From contig JANPNV010000168.1 of NCBI GenBank assembly GCA_031427625.1, positions 1-64,000 on the forward strand: DNA of 64,000 nucleotides, written 5' to 3'. A program made the translations under genes and the position numbers. How positions within the stretch are numbered: position 1 is the first letter of the stretch; each line of letters starts with the position of its first letter. Source of the DNA: JADKIH01 sp031427625. GTDB taxonomy: Bacteria; Bacteroidota; Bacteroidia; AKYH767-A; 2013-40CM-41-45. The notes under the pieces are model-generated. The model saw nothing but the letters and a program-made list of their open reading frames with translations. It ran no database searches and was not told the DNA's origin. Shown here one piece after another: positions 50,736 to 59,286 of the stretch.

Positions 50736-52061
50736 ATGAAAAAAAAATACACATACTTCTTTATTCTCTTTTCCTTTTTTGCTTTTACGGTTCTTATATT
50801 AAAGTATAGAAAGTCCGATGTCAAATATGAACTGGAGTTACGTCATGGAGCACTTGCATCTACATCTGAATGGTTGAATAGTAAGTCGGCCATTGAAGGA
50901 TTGATTGAAAGGCTAAGAAATAATCCGTCAGACAATAAAATAAAACTTTCATTGGGCATGGCTTACATTCAGGAGGCACGTATTTCCGGAAATCATGCTT
51001 ACTATGATAAGGCCGCTTTGGAACTTTTTAATTCTATACTTAACAAAGAGGAAAATAATTTTGAAGCATTAATTGGAAAAGCTACTGTATTATTATCACA
51101 ACATCATTTTTCAGATGCAATACCGGTGGCAGAACAGGCAATGAAGATCAGCCAGCATACAGCTGCAGTTTTTGGATTGCTAACGGATGCGTATGTTGAA
51201 CTTGGAGATTATCAGAAGGCCATAGAAATGGCAGATAAGATGTCGGCAACACGACCCGATATGCGCTCTTACTCAAGGATATCTTATCTCAGAGAAATTT
51301 TAGGCGATTATATTGGAGCTATCGATGCGATGAAGATGGCCGTGGAAGCGGGCTATCCGGGTAGTGAACAAACAGAGTGGTGTCGTGTTCAACTGGGACA
51401 TTTATATGAGAACACAGGCAATCTGGTAATGGCGCAACATTGTTATGATCAGTCGATATATTTTAGACCGACATTTTCATGGGCATTTGCCGGACTGGCA
51501 AGAGTAGAAAAAGCAAAAGGAAATAATCAGAATGCAATACAATTGTTAAAGACAGCTCAGGCGATTTTGCCGGATTTCTCTTTCCAGCAAGAGCTAACTG
51601 AGATTTACAGAATTTCGAATCTACCATATGAGGCTGCCGTTTCGGCAAGAAAGACAATAGAGATTTTAGGAGGAGTACAAGGAGATGATAGCGGAAAAAA
51701 TCATGGTCACTATGCGGATAAAGAACTTTCCTATGCGTATCTCGATGCATATGATTATATAAATGCATACAAGCATGCGCTGATAGAATACAATAGAAGA
51801 CCAGAAAATATTGAAGTTAATCAGTTGCTCGCATGGGTTAATTACAAACTCGGACGTTATGAAAAAGCAAATCGGTTAATTGATATAGCGCTGCGAACAG
51901 GATCGAAGAACACTGTATTAAACTACGAGGCCGGACTTATTAAATCGAAGTTTGGACTTGTTCAGGAAGGTAGCCGTTTGATGAATCAATCGCTTGCAAT
52001 GAACCCATACATTTCTCCTTCCTTAAAATGGGAAACAAAGAAGATGATTACAATGCGATGA
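50736..52061 (+). CDS. TPR-repeat protein
   Basis: The protein has 441 residues. An N-terminal membrane anchor (about 5-21, YFFILFSFFAFTVLILKY) leads to at least six to eight TPR-like helix pairs, e.g. DNKIKLSLGMAYIQEARISG, AAVFGLLTDAYVELGDYQKA and HLYENTGNLVMAQHCYDQSI. It is probably an inner-membrane-tethered periplasmic scaffold. Its last codon overlaps the HupE-like gene (ATGA at 52058-52061), so the two are coupled. Function in the module is unknown. Confidence 0.85.
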   Translation: MKKKYTYFFILFSFFAFTVLILKYRKSDVKYELELRHGALASTSEWLNSKSAIEGLIERLRNNPSDNKIKLSLGMAYIQEARISGNHAYYDKAALELFNSILNKEENNFEALIGKATVLLSQHHFSDAIPVAEQAMKISQHTAAVFGLLTDAYVELGDYQKAIEMADKMSATRPDMRSYSRISYLREILGDYIGAIDAMKMAVEAGYPGSEQTEWCRVQLGHLYENTGNLVMAQHCYDQSIYFRPTFSWAFAGLARVEKAKGNNQNAIQLLKTAQAILPDFSFQQELTEIYRISNLPYEAAVSARKTIEILGGVQGDDSGKNHGHYADKELSYAYLDAYDYINAYKHALIEYNRRPENIEVNQLLAWVNYKLGRYEKANRLIDIALRTGSKNTVLNYEAGLIKSKFGLVQEGSRLMNQSLAMNPYISPSLKWETKKMITMR

Positions 52062-52753
52062 GAAATTATCAAACTGATATAAAAGAGAAAAATAAAGCGA
52101 TGAAATATTTGCGTTGGTTTTGTATGGCCTTTCTACTGTTGTTTGCAATGCCAGTAGTTGCACATACTCTTCCATTTGATTTTGAAAACATGTCGCAAGG
52201 CAATATCGGTTGGGTTTACCTCAAGATGGGTTTCGCGCATATTATTCCTCTGGGGTTCGATCATATACTTTTTATTCTGGGAGTATTTCTTTTGAAGCCT
52301 GAATTAAAAACGGTCATCTGGCAGGCAACAGCATTCACGATTGCGCATAGTATAACATTAGGTTTGGCTATCTATGGATTTATTAGTCCAAGTGCTGGAT
52401 TTATTGAGCCTGTGATTGCACTTTCAATTGTATTTATAGCAATAGAAAATATTATTGCCGTCGACTTGAAATGGTGGAGAGTTATTTTGATTTTTTTATT
52501 CGGGCTTATTCATGGTTGTGGATTCGCAGGAGTCCTGGCTGAAACAGGTTTGCCTAAAAATGATTTTCTGTTGGCTTTGCTTTCTTTTAACGGCGGCGTG
52601 GAGCTTGGCCAAATCAGCATAATTCTTGTTGCCTGGCTGATATCCATCAGATTTTTAAATGACAGGCACTGGTACCGTACAAGAGTTACAATCCCACTTT
52701 CACTTTGCATTTCACTCATTGCGATTTATTGGACTGTAGAGAGAGTTTTATAA
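52058..52753 (+). CDS. HupE/UreJ-like membrane protein
   Basis: The protein has 231 residues from ATG 52058, which overlaps the TPR stop (ATGA). ATG 52100 gives a cleaner signal peptide (MKYLRWFCMAFLLLFAMPVV, cleaved near AHT). Five or six membrane helices carry family histidines: AHIIPLGFDHILFILG, TIAHSITLG and FGLIHGCGFAGVL. HupE/UreJ proteins are nickel or cobalt permeases in some bacteria, but this shorter HupE_2-type branch is uncharacterised and may not transport metals. It is translationally coupled to the TPR protein. Confidence 0.85.
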   Translation: MRNYQTDIKEKNKAMKYLRWFCMAFLLLFAMPVVAHTLPFDFENMSQGNIGWVYLKMGFAHIIPLGFDHILFILGVFLLKPELKTVIWQATAFTIAHSITLGLAIYGFISPSAGFIEPVIALSIVFIAIENIIAVDLKWWRVILIFLFGLIHGCGFAGVLAETGLPKNDFLLALLSFNGGVELGQISIILVAWLISIRFLNDRHWYRTRVTIPLSLCISLIAIYWTVERVL

Positions 52754-52854
52754 AAATTGTATATAATTTTGGAATGGATTATTGTAATGTCAAAAGTGTA
52801 AGCGAGAGAAATGTCTGAAATTCCACAGATATTTTTATCTTTGTTATTACGCTT

Positions 52855-53211
52855 ATGAAGTACTTTCTGATTTTATTTTCTGTTTTTACTTCCTGTTCCA
52901 AAGAGCAATTTAATCAGCAATTAATAAAACCTATGGGATGTGATAGTATCGCTTTTACTTTCGAAAAAAACATCAAACCAATTTTTACATCCAACTGTAA
53001 TTTTATTGAATGTCATGCAACAAGTGGCATTGGTAGTTTCGATTTTACTCAATATGCAGTAGTTGCAGATCGCATTAAAGCAGGAACAATGGAGTATCGT
53101 CTAGAGCTTCCGATTGACGATCCTCAACACATGCCTGACGATATGCGTTTAAGTCCTTGTGATTTTTACAAGATTAAAATGTGGATCCGTCAGGGGTATC
53201 CGGAAAAATAG
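52855..53211 (+). CDS. cytochrome c-like lipoprotein with CX4CH motif
   Basis: The protein has 118 residues. The lipobox FTSC ends at Cys14. The segment KPIFTSNCNFIECHATSG (about 41-58) has Cys48, Cys53 and His54: a CX4CH spacing instead of the common CXXCH. A later HMPDDM (about 88-93) offers a distal methionine ligand, as in cytochromes of the IxPIF..C..CH group. It could bind heme covalently (CX4CH is known in a few cytochromes) or have lost heme. A TATCTTTG box lies 12 bases before the ATG (52836-52843), so it may start its own transcript. Confidence 0.6.
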   Translation: MKYFLILFSVFTSCSKEQFNQQLIKPMGCDSIAFTFEKNIKPIFTSNCNFIECHATSGIGSFDFTQYAVVADRIKAGTMEYRLELPIDDPQHMPDDMRLSPCDFYKIKMWIRQGYPEK

Positions 53212-53217
53212 AGAGTT

Positions 53218-53775
53218 ATGAAAAAATATCTGTTGCTTCTTTTTTTATGTTCACCTTTTTATTTTGCAAGCGGCCAAGGTATGCTGAAGGCAGTCAACGG
53301 AGAAGTATCATTCTATTCTCATGCTCTGCTTGAAGATATAAAGGCCACAAGTAAACAGGTGAATAGTTTTATAAATATGGGTACAGGTGAAGTTGTTTTT
53401 ATCATACCAATGAGGAGTTTTCATTTTGCGAAATCACTGATGGAGGAACATTTTAATGAGAAGTATATTGAGAGTGAGAAGTATCCTCAAGCCACTTATA
53501 AAGGGATCATTAATGAGAAGATTGATTTTTCTAATCCGGGCTCTTTTTCAATTTCTGCCAAAGGAAGAATGAATATTCACGGTAGAGAAAATGAACTAAC
53601 TGAATCCGGGCAAATAGAGATTAGAAATGATACAGTAGTATTTGAGACAAAGTTCTTTGTGGCGATTAAAGATTATAACATTGCAATTCCTAAGCTTTTA
53701 TTTCAAAATATTGGTGATACTGTCGAGGTAACCTTGAAAACATTTTACATTCCAAATAAAAAAATTGAGAGGTAA
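53218..53775 (+). CDS. YceI-family periplasmic protein
   Basis: The protein has 185 residues with a signal peptide (about 1-20, LLLLFLCSPFYFASGQ). The body is the lipocalin-like YceI barrel, with FSNPGSFSISAKGRMNIHGR and TVEVTLKTFYIPN strands and EKYIESEKYPQATYKGII (about 80-97). YceI proteins bind long isoprenoid chains such as polyprenols or quinone-like molecules in the periplasm. It is 6 bases after the cytochrome-like gene and overlaps the DUF5777 gene start by 1 base, so it is co-transcribed with both. Confidence 0.93.
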   Translation: MKKYLLLLFLCSPFYFASGQGMLKAVNGEVSFYSHALLEDIKATSKQVNSFINMGTGEVVFIIPMRSFHFAKSLMEEHFNEKYIESEKYPQATYKGIINEKIDFSNPGSFSISAKGRMNIHGRENELTESGQIEIRNDTVVFETKFFVAIKDYNIAIPKLLFQNIGDTVEVTLKTFYIPNKKIER

Positions 53776-54653
53776 TGAAATTAATTCTGTTAATTCTTTT
53801 ATTGATTTGCATTGATTTTTGTTATGCACAAGACGACCTGTTAAAGTCATTGCAGACTCAAACTTTAAGTCAACGCGAAAAAGTACTGGCCACTTTTAAG
53901 GGTGATAAAATCATCAACATGGAAACGAATGAGACAGTAAAAAAAAAGAATCTGGATTTTCGTGTGAGCCATTTATTTGGCAATGTTGGTGCAGAAAGTG
54001 GGGGAGGTATTCATAATTTGTATGGCATAGATCAGTCAGCAGATATTCGTCTGGGATTTCATTATGGGATTTCCGACAAACTGATGGTAGGCGTCAGTCA
54101 TGTTAAGAGAAATGAAAATTTAGAAGGATTGTTCAAGTATAGATTGTTGGATCAGACTACTGATCATCACATGCCTCTGGCCTTAACACTATATGGAAAT
54201 TCCACATATTCTATTAAGGAATTTATTGGGTACACTGAAAATATTTTTCGGTTAACTTATTGTGCACAGGCGATTATTGCGCGCAAGTTTTCATCAAAAT
54301 TTTCTATGATAGTTGCACCGGGATTTATACACCGGAATTTCGTGACTGGGGATGATGAAAATAATACATTCAGCTTGTCTGGCGGGATACGTTACAAGTT
54401 TACCCGAAGCTCATCAATTATCGCTGATTATTCTCATACCTATGGAAGAGAAAATCTTTTGATTAATCATTATGACGTATTAGGAGCAGGTGTTGAAATA
54501 GAAACAGGCGGACATGTATTTTCGATTATGTTTACCAATGCAAGCGGAGTTCTTGAAAATGATTTTTTATTGAATACAGTAGATTCTTGGACAAAGGGTG
54601 GATTTAAATTCAGTTTTATTATTTCCAGGATGTTTAAGTTCGGTAAGGAATAA
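53775..54653 (+). CDS. DUF5777-family outer-membrane beta-barrel protein
   Basis: The protein has 292 residues. The signal peptide is about 1-18 (LILLILLLICIDFCYA). After a short linker the DUF5777 pattern starts, NLDFRVSHLFGNVGAESGGG (about 59-78), and alternating hydrophobic strands follow to the end, finishing in an aromatic-rich strand. This is the layout of an outer-membrane barrel. The start overlaps the YceI stop (TAATG). YceI plus DUF5777 plus a small cytochrome-like gene recur together in Bacteroidota to my knowledge, suggesting an electron-transfer or lipid-quinone role (inference). Confidence 0.88.
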   Translation: MKLILLILLLICIDFCYAQDDLLKSLQTQTLSQREKVLATFKGDKIINMETNETVKKKNLDFRVSHLFGNVGAESGGGIHNLYGIDQSADIRLGFHYGISDKLMVGVSHVKRNENLEGLFKYRLLDQTTDHHMPLALTLYGNSTYSIKEFIGYTENIFRLTYCAQAIIARKFSSKFSMIVAPGFIHRNFVTGDDENNTFSLSGGIRYKFTRSSSIIADYSHTYGRENLLINHYDVLGAGVEIETGGHVFSIMFTNASGVLENDFLLNTVDSWTKGGFKFSFIISRMFKFGKE

Positions 54654-54848
54654 AATTATTAGAAATTAATTTCGCAATCGGTAACAAGTTTTTTATTGAA
54701 ATCGAATTTCCCAATTTGGAATTTAGAATTGTTTCAAATATTATCCTTCCACGATTTTTCGTTAAAATACTGATTTTGTTGTGTTTGCAAATTAAAAAGA
54801 TCCTTATACATTTGATCGTCTAAATCAAGTTTGAAAAAATCCTATCTC

Positions 54849-56246
54849 ATGAAAAAAACCATACTCTTAGCAGTAATAATTTTGTCAACGATAATTCAAG
54901 TATCTGCGACGCATTTAATGGGTGGACAAATTACTGTCAGACAGTTAAATGGTTTGTCATACGAAATTACAATGACTGCTTATCGTGACACAGTTGGAAT
55001 TCCCATGTATTCTACTGCTACATTTCATGTCAAAGATATTAACTCAGCATATGATTCAGCTTTTGTTGTGCATCATACAGGAATGAATCCGTTTTTTAAC
55101 CGTGTCGAAGTATATCAATATATAGATACGGTTCTATTACCTGCTACCGGGCAATATCGTATTTCATGGTCGGACTGCTGTCGTAATGATGCAATTCAAA
55201 ATATGGCAAGTCCGATTTCTGAGTCTATGTATTTTATGACTGAAGTTTCTGTTGATAATGCCGGTTTTAATTCCACACCTGTTTTTCTGAATCCACCAAT
55301 AACTCTTGCACAAAAATTTTCTTTATTCCAATATAATCCATTGCCTTTCGATGCCGATGGTGATTCACTTGCCTGGTTTTTAGAAACACCATTAGGCGCT
55401 CTTGGTGATACTGTTACTGGTTATACATTACCTCATGCCGATCCATTAAATCCGTTTACATTAAACCCACTTACTGGTGAAGTGACATGGATGCCAGATT
55501 CAAATGGTTTTTGGGTTGCATCATTTCGTGTTGAAGAATACCGTGTAGGCGTGAAGATTGGAGAAATCAGAAGAGATATGCAAATCATAGTTGTTGATGA
55601 TACATCTAACTGGCATATGGCTATTTTCGATAATGGCTCATGGCCGCAGGATGCACTTGGGAATTTCTCAATGAATGTAACACCGAATGTTCCATTTAAC
55701 CTGACGATAAATGTAACGGATCAGGATAATGATCCACTTTTGTTAAATGTTCAAGGCGAGCCAATGATGATGACTACAAATCCTGCACAATGGAGTATGA
55801 TCAACAATAGTCCAGGAAATACAACCGGGTTGTTTTCATGGTCGCCTTCTCTCAATCAGGCAAGAGTAGCACCTTACATTGTTGTATTCAGGGCACTTGA
55901 ATTTCACAATCAAAGCGTATTTTCAAGAGATCAGACTCTGATGATAAATGTTAGGGCAACAAATGGTATTTCGAACATTCAGAATGATTTTACACCCGGA
56001 AAATTATTTCCTAATCCGAATACAGGGAATTGGTTCTTGTCTTTCGAAATCGGGAAATCTATGCATGTAACTATAGACATATATGATTTGATTGGTCATA
56101 AAGTGAAAAATGTTCTTGATAGGGATATGGCTTCAGGAACAAATCTCTTAGAAAACAACGGACTGAAATTAAAAAGCGGTTACTACTTTGTGCAAGTCAA
56201 TGTAGACGGGCAAAAAGCGACTACATATCCTGTAATTATAGAGTAA
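54849..56246 (+). CDS. secreted protein with T9SS sorting domain and ATHLMGG N-terminus
   Basis: The protein has 465 residues from ATG 54849; the in-frame TTG at 54831 is unlikely. The signal peptide is about 1-20 (TILLAVIILSTIIQVSA). The mature start THLMGGQITVRQLNGLSYEI is a recurrent N-terminal domain of Bacteroidota surface proteins. Ig/cadherin-like regions follow (DADGDSLAWFLETPLGALGD; NVTDQDNDPLLLNVQG). A type A T9SS domain ends the protein (KLFPNPNTGNWFLSFEI to the C-terminus). Probably cell-surface anchored. Monocistronic with a strong terminator. Confidence 0.87.
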   Translation: MKKTILLAVIILSTIIQVSATHLMGGQITVRQLNGLSYEITMTAYRDTVGIPMYSTATFHVKDINSAYDSAFVVHHTGMNPFFNRVEVYQYIDTVLLPATGQYRISWSDCCRNDAIQNMASPISESMYFMTEVSVDNAGFNSTPVFLNPPITLAQKFSLFQYNPLPFDADGDSLAWFLETPLGALGDTVTGYTLPHADPLNPFTLNPLTGEVTWMPDSNGFWVASFRVEEYRVGVKIGEIRRDMQIIVVDDTSNWHMAIFDNGSWPQDALGNFSMNVTPNVPFNLTINVTDQDNDPLLLNVQGEPMMMTTNPAQWSMINNSPGNTTGLFSWSPSLNQARVAPYIVVFRALEFHNQSVFSRDQTLMINVRATNGISNIQNDFTPGKLFPNPNTGNWFLSFEIGKSMHVTIDIYDLIGHKVKNVLDRDMASGTNLLENNGLKLKSGYYFVQVNVDGQKATTYPVIIE

Positions 56247-56260
56247 GATTTTCGAATTCT

Positions 56261-56327
56261 AAAACTCCGCAACTTTGGCTTTAGTGATCTGTTTCACCAA
56301 ATGCTTAAAGCTTGCGGAGTTTTTTTT
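56261..56327 (+). terminator. extended hairpin terminator after the T9SS gene
   Basis: AAAACTCCGCAA (56261-56272) pairs with TTGCGGAGTTTT (56312-56323); the inner GCTTTA (56278-56283) pairs with TAAAGC (56306-56311). It ends in a run of eight T. A long stem-loop terminator, possibly usable in both directions because the next gene converges on it. Confidence 0.85.
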
Positions 56328-56418
56328 CTAAAAATGAAACGTTTTAGATGCAAAACTTTTTCCGCGGTTTCTTTGGCATAAAGAAGTGGATTCATTCAAG
56401 AACAAAATTCAGCTTCAA

Positions 56419-56889
56419 TTATTCCGTTACAGGAACATTCAGGTCAATCTCACCAGAAGTGGCTGTAATTTCAAATGGAATCCCTCCAGTTACTCTTACT
56501 GAGTCAGTACTATCATAACCGGACATATAGATAAAATACTTTCCGCGCTTTAGTCCGGGAATGTGAACATGCGTTTCTCCAACTTCACCGGCAATCACTA
56601 AATCATAATTACTTGAAATAATTCCGGGAGCATTGCTGGTATTAAATTTTACAAAAGCGCTATCAACATGTGAAGAATCTCCCATTATCGGAGCTCCGTG
56701 ATGTTGTGGAAAAGCAACAAGCGTAACACTTCCGCCAGTTCCAGCCGCATAAGTGCATGAACCATCGTCTTCTTCAGCATCAGAATTATAATTAACGGAA
56801 TATGGATCCATACAACCCTTCTTCTTGCCGCAGGAAGGAAGTATAAATACTACGATAAGCAACGTTAATACGGAGATTGATTGTTTCAT
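56419..56889 (-). CDS. lipoprotein with GCMDP...NYN motif
   Basis: The protein has 156 residues. Lipobox LPSC ends at Cys20. Immediately after it comes KKKGCMDPYSVNYNSDAEED and then DGSCTY, a small cysteine-paired motif that recurs in Bacteroidota secreted proteins. The rest (about 50-156) is a beta-rich fold with HHGAPIMGDSSHVDSAFVKF and VGETHVHIPGLKRGKYFIY, resembling a carboxypeptidase-regulatory or prealbumin-like domain. There is no catalytic site. It is likely an envelope lipoprotein; function unknown. Confidence 0.78.
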   Translation of the reverse strand: MKQSISVLTLLIVVFILPSCGKKKGCMDPYSVNYNSDAEEDDGSCTYAAGTGGSVTLVAFPQHHGAPIMGDSSHVDSAFVKFNTSNAPGIISSNYDLVIAGEVGETHVHIPGLKRGKYFIYMSGYDSTDSVRVTGGIPFEITATSGEIDLNVPVTE

Positions 56890-56948
56890 TTTGGATTATT
56901 CTATCAGTAAAGATAGGGAGATAAAATAATACCAAAAGTTGAATACGC

Positions 56949-56980
56949 TTTGGTCAAATTTCAATGTAACCGTAACTTTA
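56949..56980 (+). promoter_or_regulatory. probable promoter for the DUF4271-hemD unit
   Basis: TTTG at 56949-56952 and TAACTTTA at 56973-56980 (last base differs from TAnnTTTG) are 20 bases apart and 38 bases upstream of the ATG at 57019. Confidence 0.4.
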
Positions 56981-57018
56981 CAAAATAAAACAGGTAAATC
57001 GATAGTTAAACCATTGCC

Positions 57019-57858
57019 ATGAGTGAGTCGTTTTTATATTCACTGTCAGATACTTCCGAAAACATCTTCGTTTTCGGAAAGCCTGTTCATGAGTATGTAA
57101 GTATATTTATCGATCCGGAAATTCATTGGTTAAAGGATACTGTTCAGTATATTCAACTTTATAAAGGTCATGAGTTAAAACTGGTTCATTCAAGTCCGCA
57201 GCATAGAGAAAATATTTCACCCGACTGGTTTTTCCCGCTTGTGCTTATTGTTTTTGGAGTCTTTGCTTGGATTCGCATGGCATACAATAAGTATTTTATG
57301 CAAATGATTCAGGCATTTCTGAATAGCAACCTCGCCAATCAGATTGTCAGAGATGAAAATATTTTCGTTCAACGGGCATCAATTTATCTGAGTATTGTTT
57401 TCAACCTGATACTTGCGCTCCTTATTTATCTTGTAAGTATCCATTATCAATGGAATCTAGGTGATATTGGTAATGGTTTCGGCAGGTTTATGTTTTTTCT
57501 CATTGTGGTTTCTGTCGCCTATACCATCAAATTTCTTATCCTCAAAATTTGTGGATGGTTGTTTGAGCAGGAAAGGGAAATGGCAACATACATATTCAAT
57601 ATTTTTATCATCAACAACATTTTAGGAATGGTGCTTATACCCTTCGTAGTGATACTTGCCTACAATGAATCGATTGCAGTATCCTGGGTACTTTCGATTC
57701 CTGTCGTACTAATCGTTCTCTCTTTCGGTTGGCGATTATTTAGAGGAGTTCAAATCGGATTGGCGTCCCCTTCCTTCTCTCCACTCTATTTATTTTTATA
57801 TCTTTGCACCCTCGAAATTGCGCCCCTTCTGGTTTTGATACGCATCATCGTATCCTAA
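57019..57858 (+). CDS. DUF4271 membrane protein
   Basis: The protein has 279 residues. It carries a soluble N-terminal part (about 1-72) and then seven or so membrane helices (about 73-95, 120-142, 155-180, 193-220, 226-243, 255-278). This matches the DUF4271 family of Bacteroidota, which is often encoded next to hemD. No activity is known. Its 3' end carries a TATCTTTG promoter-like box (57799-57806) for the hemD gene, and the stop lies 45 bases before the hemD ATG, so the pair can be co-transcribed. Confidence 0.88.
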   Translation: MSESFLYSLSDTSENIFVFGKPVHEYVSIFIDPEIHWLKDTVQYIQLYKGHELKLVHSSPQHRENISPDWFFPLVLIVFGVFAWIRMAYNKYFMQMIQAFLNSNLANQIVRDENIFVQRASIYLSIVFNLILALLIYLVSIHYQWNLGDIGNGFGRFMFFLIVVSVAYTIKFLILKICGWLFEQEREMATYIFNIFIINNILGMVLIPFVVILAYNESIAVSWVLSIPVVLIVLSFGWRLFRGVQIGLASPSFSPLYLFLYLCTLEIAPLLVLIRIIVS

Positions 57859-57902
57859 TCAGTTCGCACCAGAATATTTATAACGAAACGGTATTTTTTT
57901 GC

Positions 57903-58652
57903 ATGACTTTGAAAGTTAAAAGCATCCTTGTAACACAGCCTAAGCCAGAAACTGAAAAGTCGCCTTATTACGATCTTTCAAAAAAACACAGCGTGAAGAT
58001 CGATTTTCGGCCTTTTATACACGTTGAGCCAATCTCTGCCAAGGACTTCCGGAAGGATAAAGTAAACCTTGCCGAGCATACTGCCGTAATCCTCACAAGC
58101 AGAAATGCAGCTGATCATTTTTTCCGCATATGCAACGAAATGCGAATCAATGTTCCTGAAACAATGAAGTATTTTTGTGTGTCTGAATCAACAGCATATT
58201 ACCTTCAAAAGTTTGTCGTTTACAGAAAGCGCAAAATTTTCTTCGGCAAACAGACCATCAACGACCTGATGGATCTCATCAAAAAACATAAGAAGGAAAA
58301 ATTCCTTGTTCCATGTACAGATATTCATAAGCAGGAAATATTTGATACCCTTGAATCACAAAGTATTGATTATACGAAGGCCGTCATCTATAAAACTGTA
58401 GCCAGCGACCTTTCCGATCTTGCAAATGTCAATTACGATGTGCTCGTATTTTTCAGTCCATCGGGAATTACATCTCTTTTCAAGAATTTCCCAAAGTTTA
58501 AACAGAACAATACACGCATTGCTGCTTTTGGTCCTACCACGGCACAGGCCGTTCTCGATGCAGGTTTGCGTCTGGATATTCAGGCGCCTGTTCCGGCAGC
58601 ACCATCCATGACAATGGCTCTTGAGCAATACATCCGGAAATCAAATAAATAA
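57903..58652 (+). CDS. hemD: uroporphyrinogen-III synthase
   Basis: The protein has 249 residues from ATG 57903. Upstream in-frame starts lie inside the DUF4271 gene and add a non-conserved tail. The two-lobe HemD fold is recognisable: VILTSRNAADHFF (about 62-74) in lobe 1 and VFFSPSGITSLF with FGPTTAQAVLDAGL in lobe 2. It closes and rearranges hydroxymethylbilane to uroporphyrinogen III, the branch point to heme, cobalamin and siroheme. Sequence conservation is low across the family, but the motifs and the DUF4271 neighbour support the call. Confidence 0.88.
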   Translation: MTLKVKSILVTQPKPETEKSPYYDLSKKHSVKIDFRPFIHVEPISAKDFRKDKVNLAEHTAVILTSRNAADHFFRICNEMRINVPETMKYFCVSESTAYYLQKFVVYRKRKIFFGKQTINDLMDLIKKHKKEKFLVPCTDIHKQEIFDTLESQSIDYTKAVIYKTVASDLSDLANVNYDVLVFFSPSGITSLFKNFPKFKQNNTRIAAFGPTTAQAVLDAGLRLDIQAPVPAAPSMTMALEQYIRKSNK

Positions 58653-58655
58653 AAT

Positions 58656-59072
58656 ATGCCTGTTACTGCTGCTCCGGCTCACCGTCTGACTTTCAGAAAG
58701 AAAGAAAGACTTTGCAGCAGGAAGGTTATTCAGGAAATCGTTCAAAAGGGGAAAAGCATTCACCTTAGTCCGATCAGACTCACCTGGTTGAAGATTAAAT
58801 TACCCCACGATGTTCCCGCTCAGGCTGCATTCGTCGTTCCAAAGAAAAATTTTAAGTCGGCCGTTGACCGCAACAGGATAAAAAGAAAGATGCGTGAGTC
58901 GTACAGGAAAAATAAATCAGCATTTTATCCGTTAATTTCATTTCAGGATTGTCAATATGCAATGCTCTTTGTTTATACCGGAACGGAGACTGTTTCATAT
59001 TCAGAAACAGAGGAAAAAACTAAAATAATTTTACATCGTCTTGCGGAAACTATTCAGAAGAATAACGGTTAA
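58656..59072 (+). CDS. rnpA: ribonuclease P protein component
   Basis: The protein has 138 residues. The signature DRNRIKRKMRESYRK (about 72-86) is the RNR motif that contacts the RNase P RNA, preceded by LTFRKKERLCSRKVI near the N-terminus and FVVPKKNFKSAV. It helps the catalytic RNA cut the 5' leader of pre-tRNAs. It lies 3 bases after hemD and overlaps yidD by 32 bases. rpmH, the usual upstream partner in many bacteria, is not here. Confidence 0.93.
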   Translation: MPVTAAPAHRLTFRKKERLCSRKVIQEIVQKGKSIHLSPIRLTWLKIKLPHDVPAQAAFVVPKKNFKSAVDRNRIKRKMRESYRKNKSAFYPLISFQDCQYAMLFVYTGTETVSYSETEEKTKIILHRLAETIQKNNG

Positions 59073-59274
59073 AATCCTGACAGGCCTCGTGCGATTTTAT
59101 CAGTGGTCGATTTCACCTCTACTGGGGCGCAATTGTCGTTTCGAGCCTACATGTTCTGAATATTGTTTGCAGGCAATAAATAAATACGGCGCATTGAAGG
59201 GTTCCTATCTTACCATTAAAAGATTGCTGCGTTGTCACCCCTGGGGCGGTCACGGATATGACCCGCTTCCATAG
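59041..59274 (+). CDS. yidD: membrane protein insertion efficiency factor YidD
   Basis: The protein has 77 residues from TTG 59041, inside the end of rnpA. The family pattern is clear: LTGLVRFYQWSISPLLG, then NCRFEPTCSEYCLQAINKYG and LLRCHPWGGHGYDP, with four cysteines. It is a small membrane-peripheral protein that assists YidC-dependent insertion. The 32-base overlap with rnpA implies translational coupling. The S41 protease gene starts 12 bases later, so the run is one transcript. Confidence 0.93.
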   Translation: MRKLFRRITVKILTGLVRFYQWSISPLLGRNCRFEPTCSEYCLQAINKYGALKGSYLTIKRLLRCHPWGGHGYDPLP

Positions 59275-59286
59275 TCTTAAAAAATT

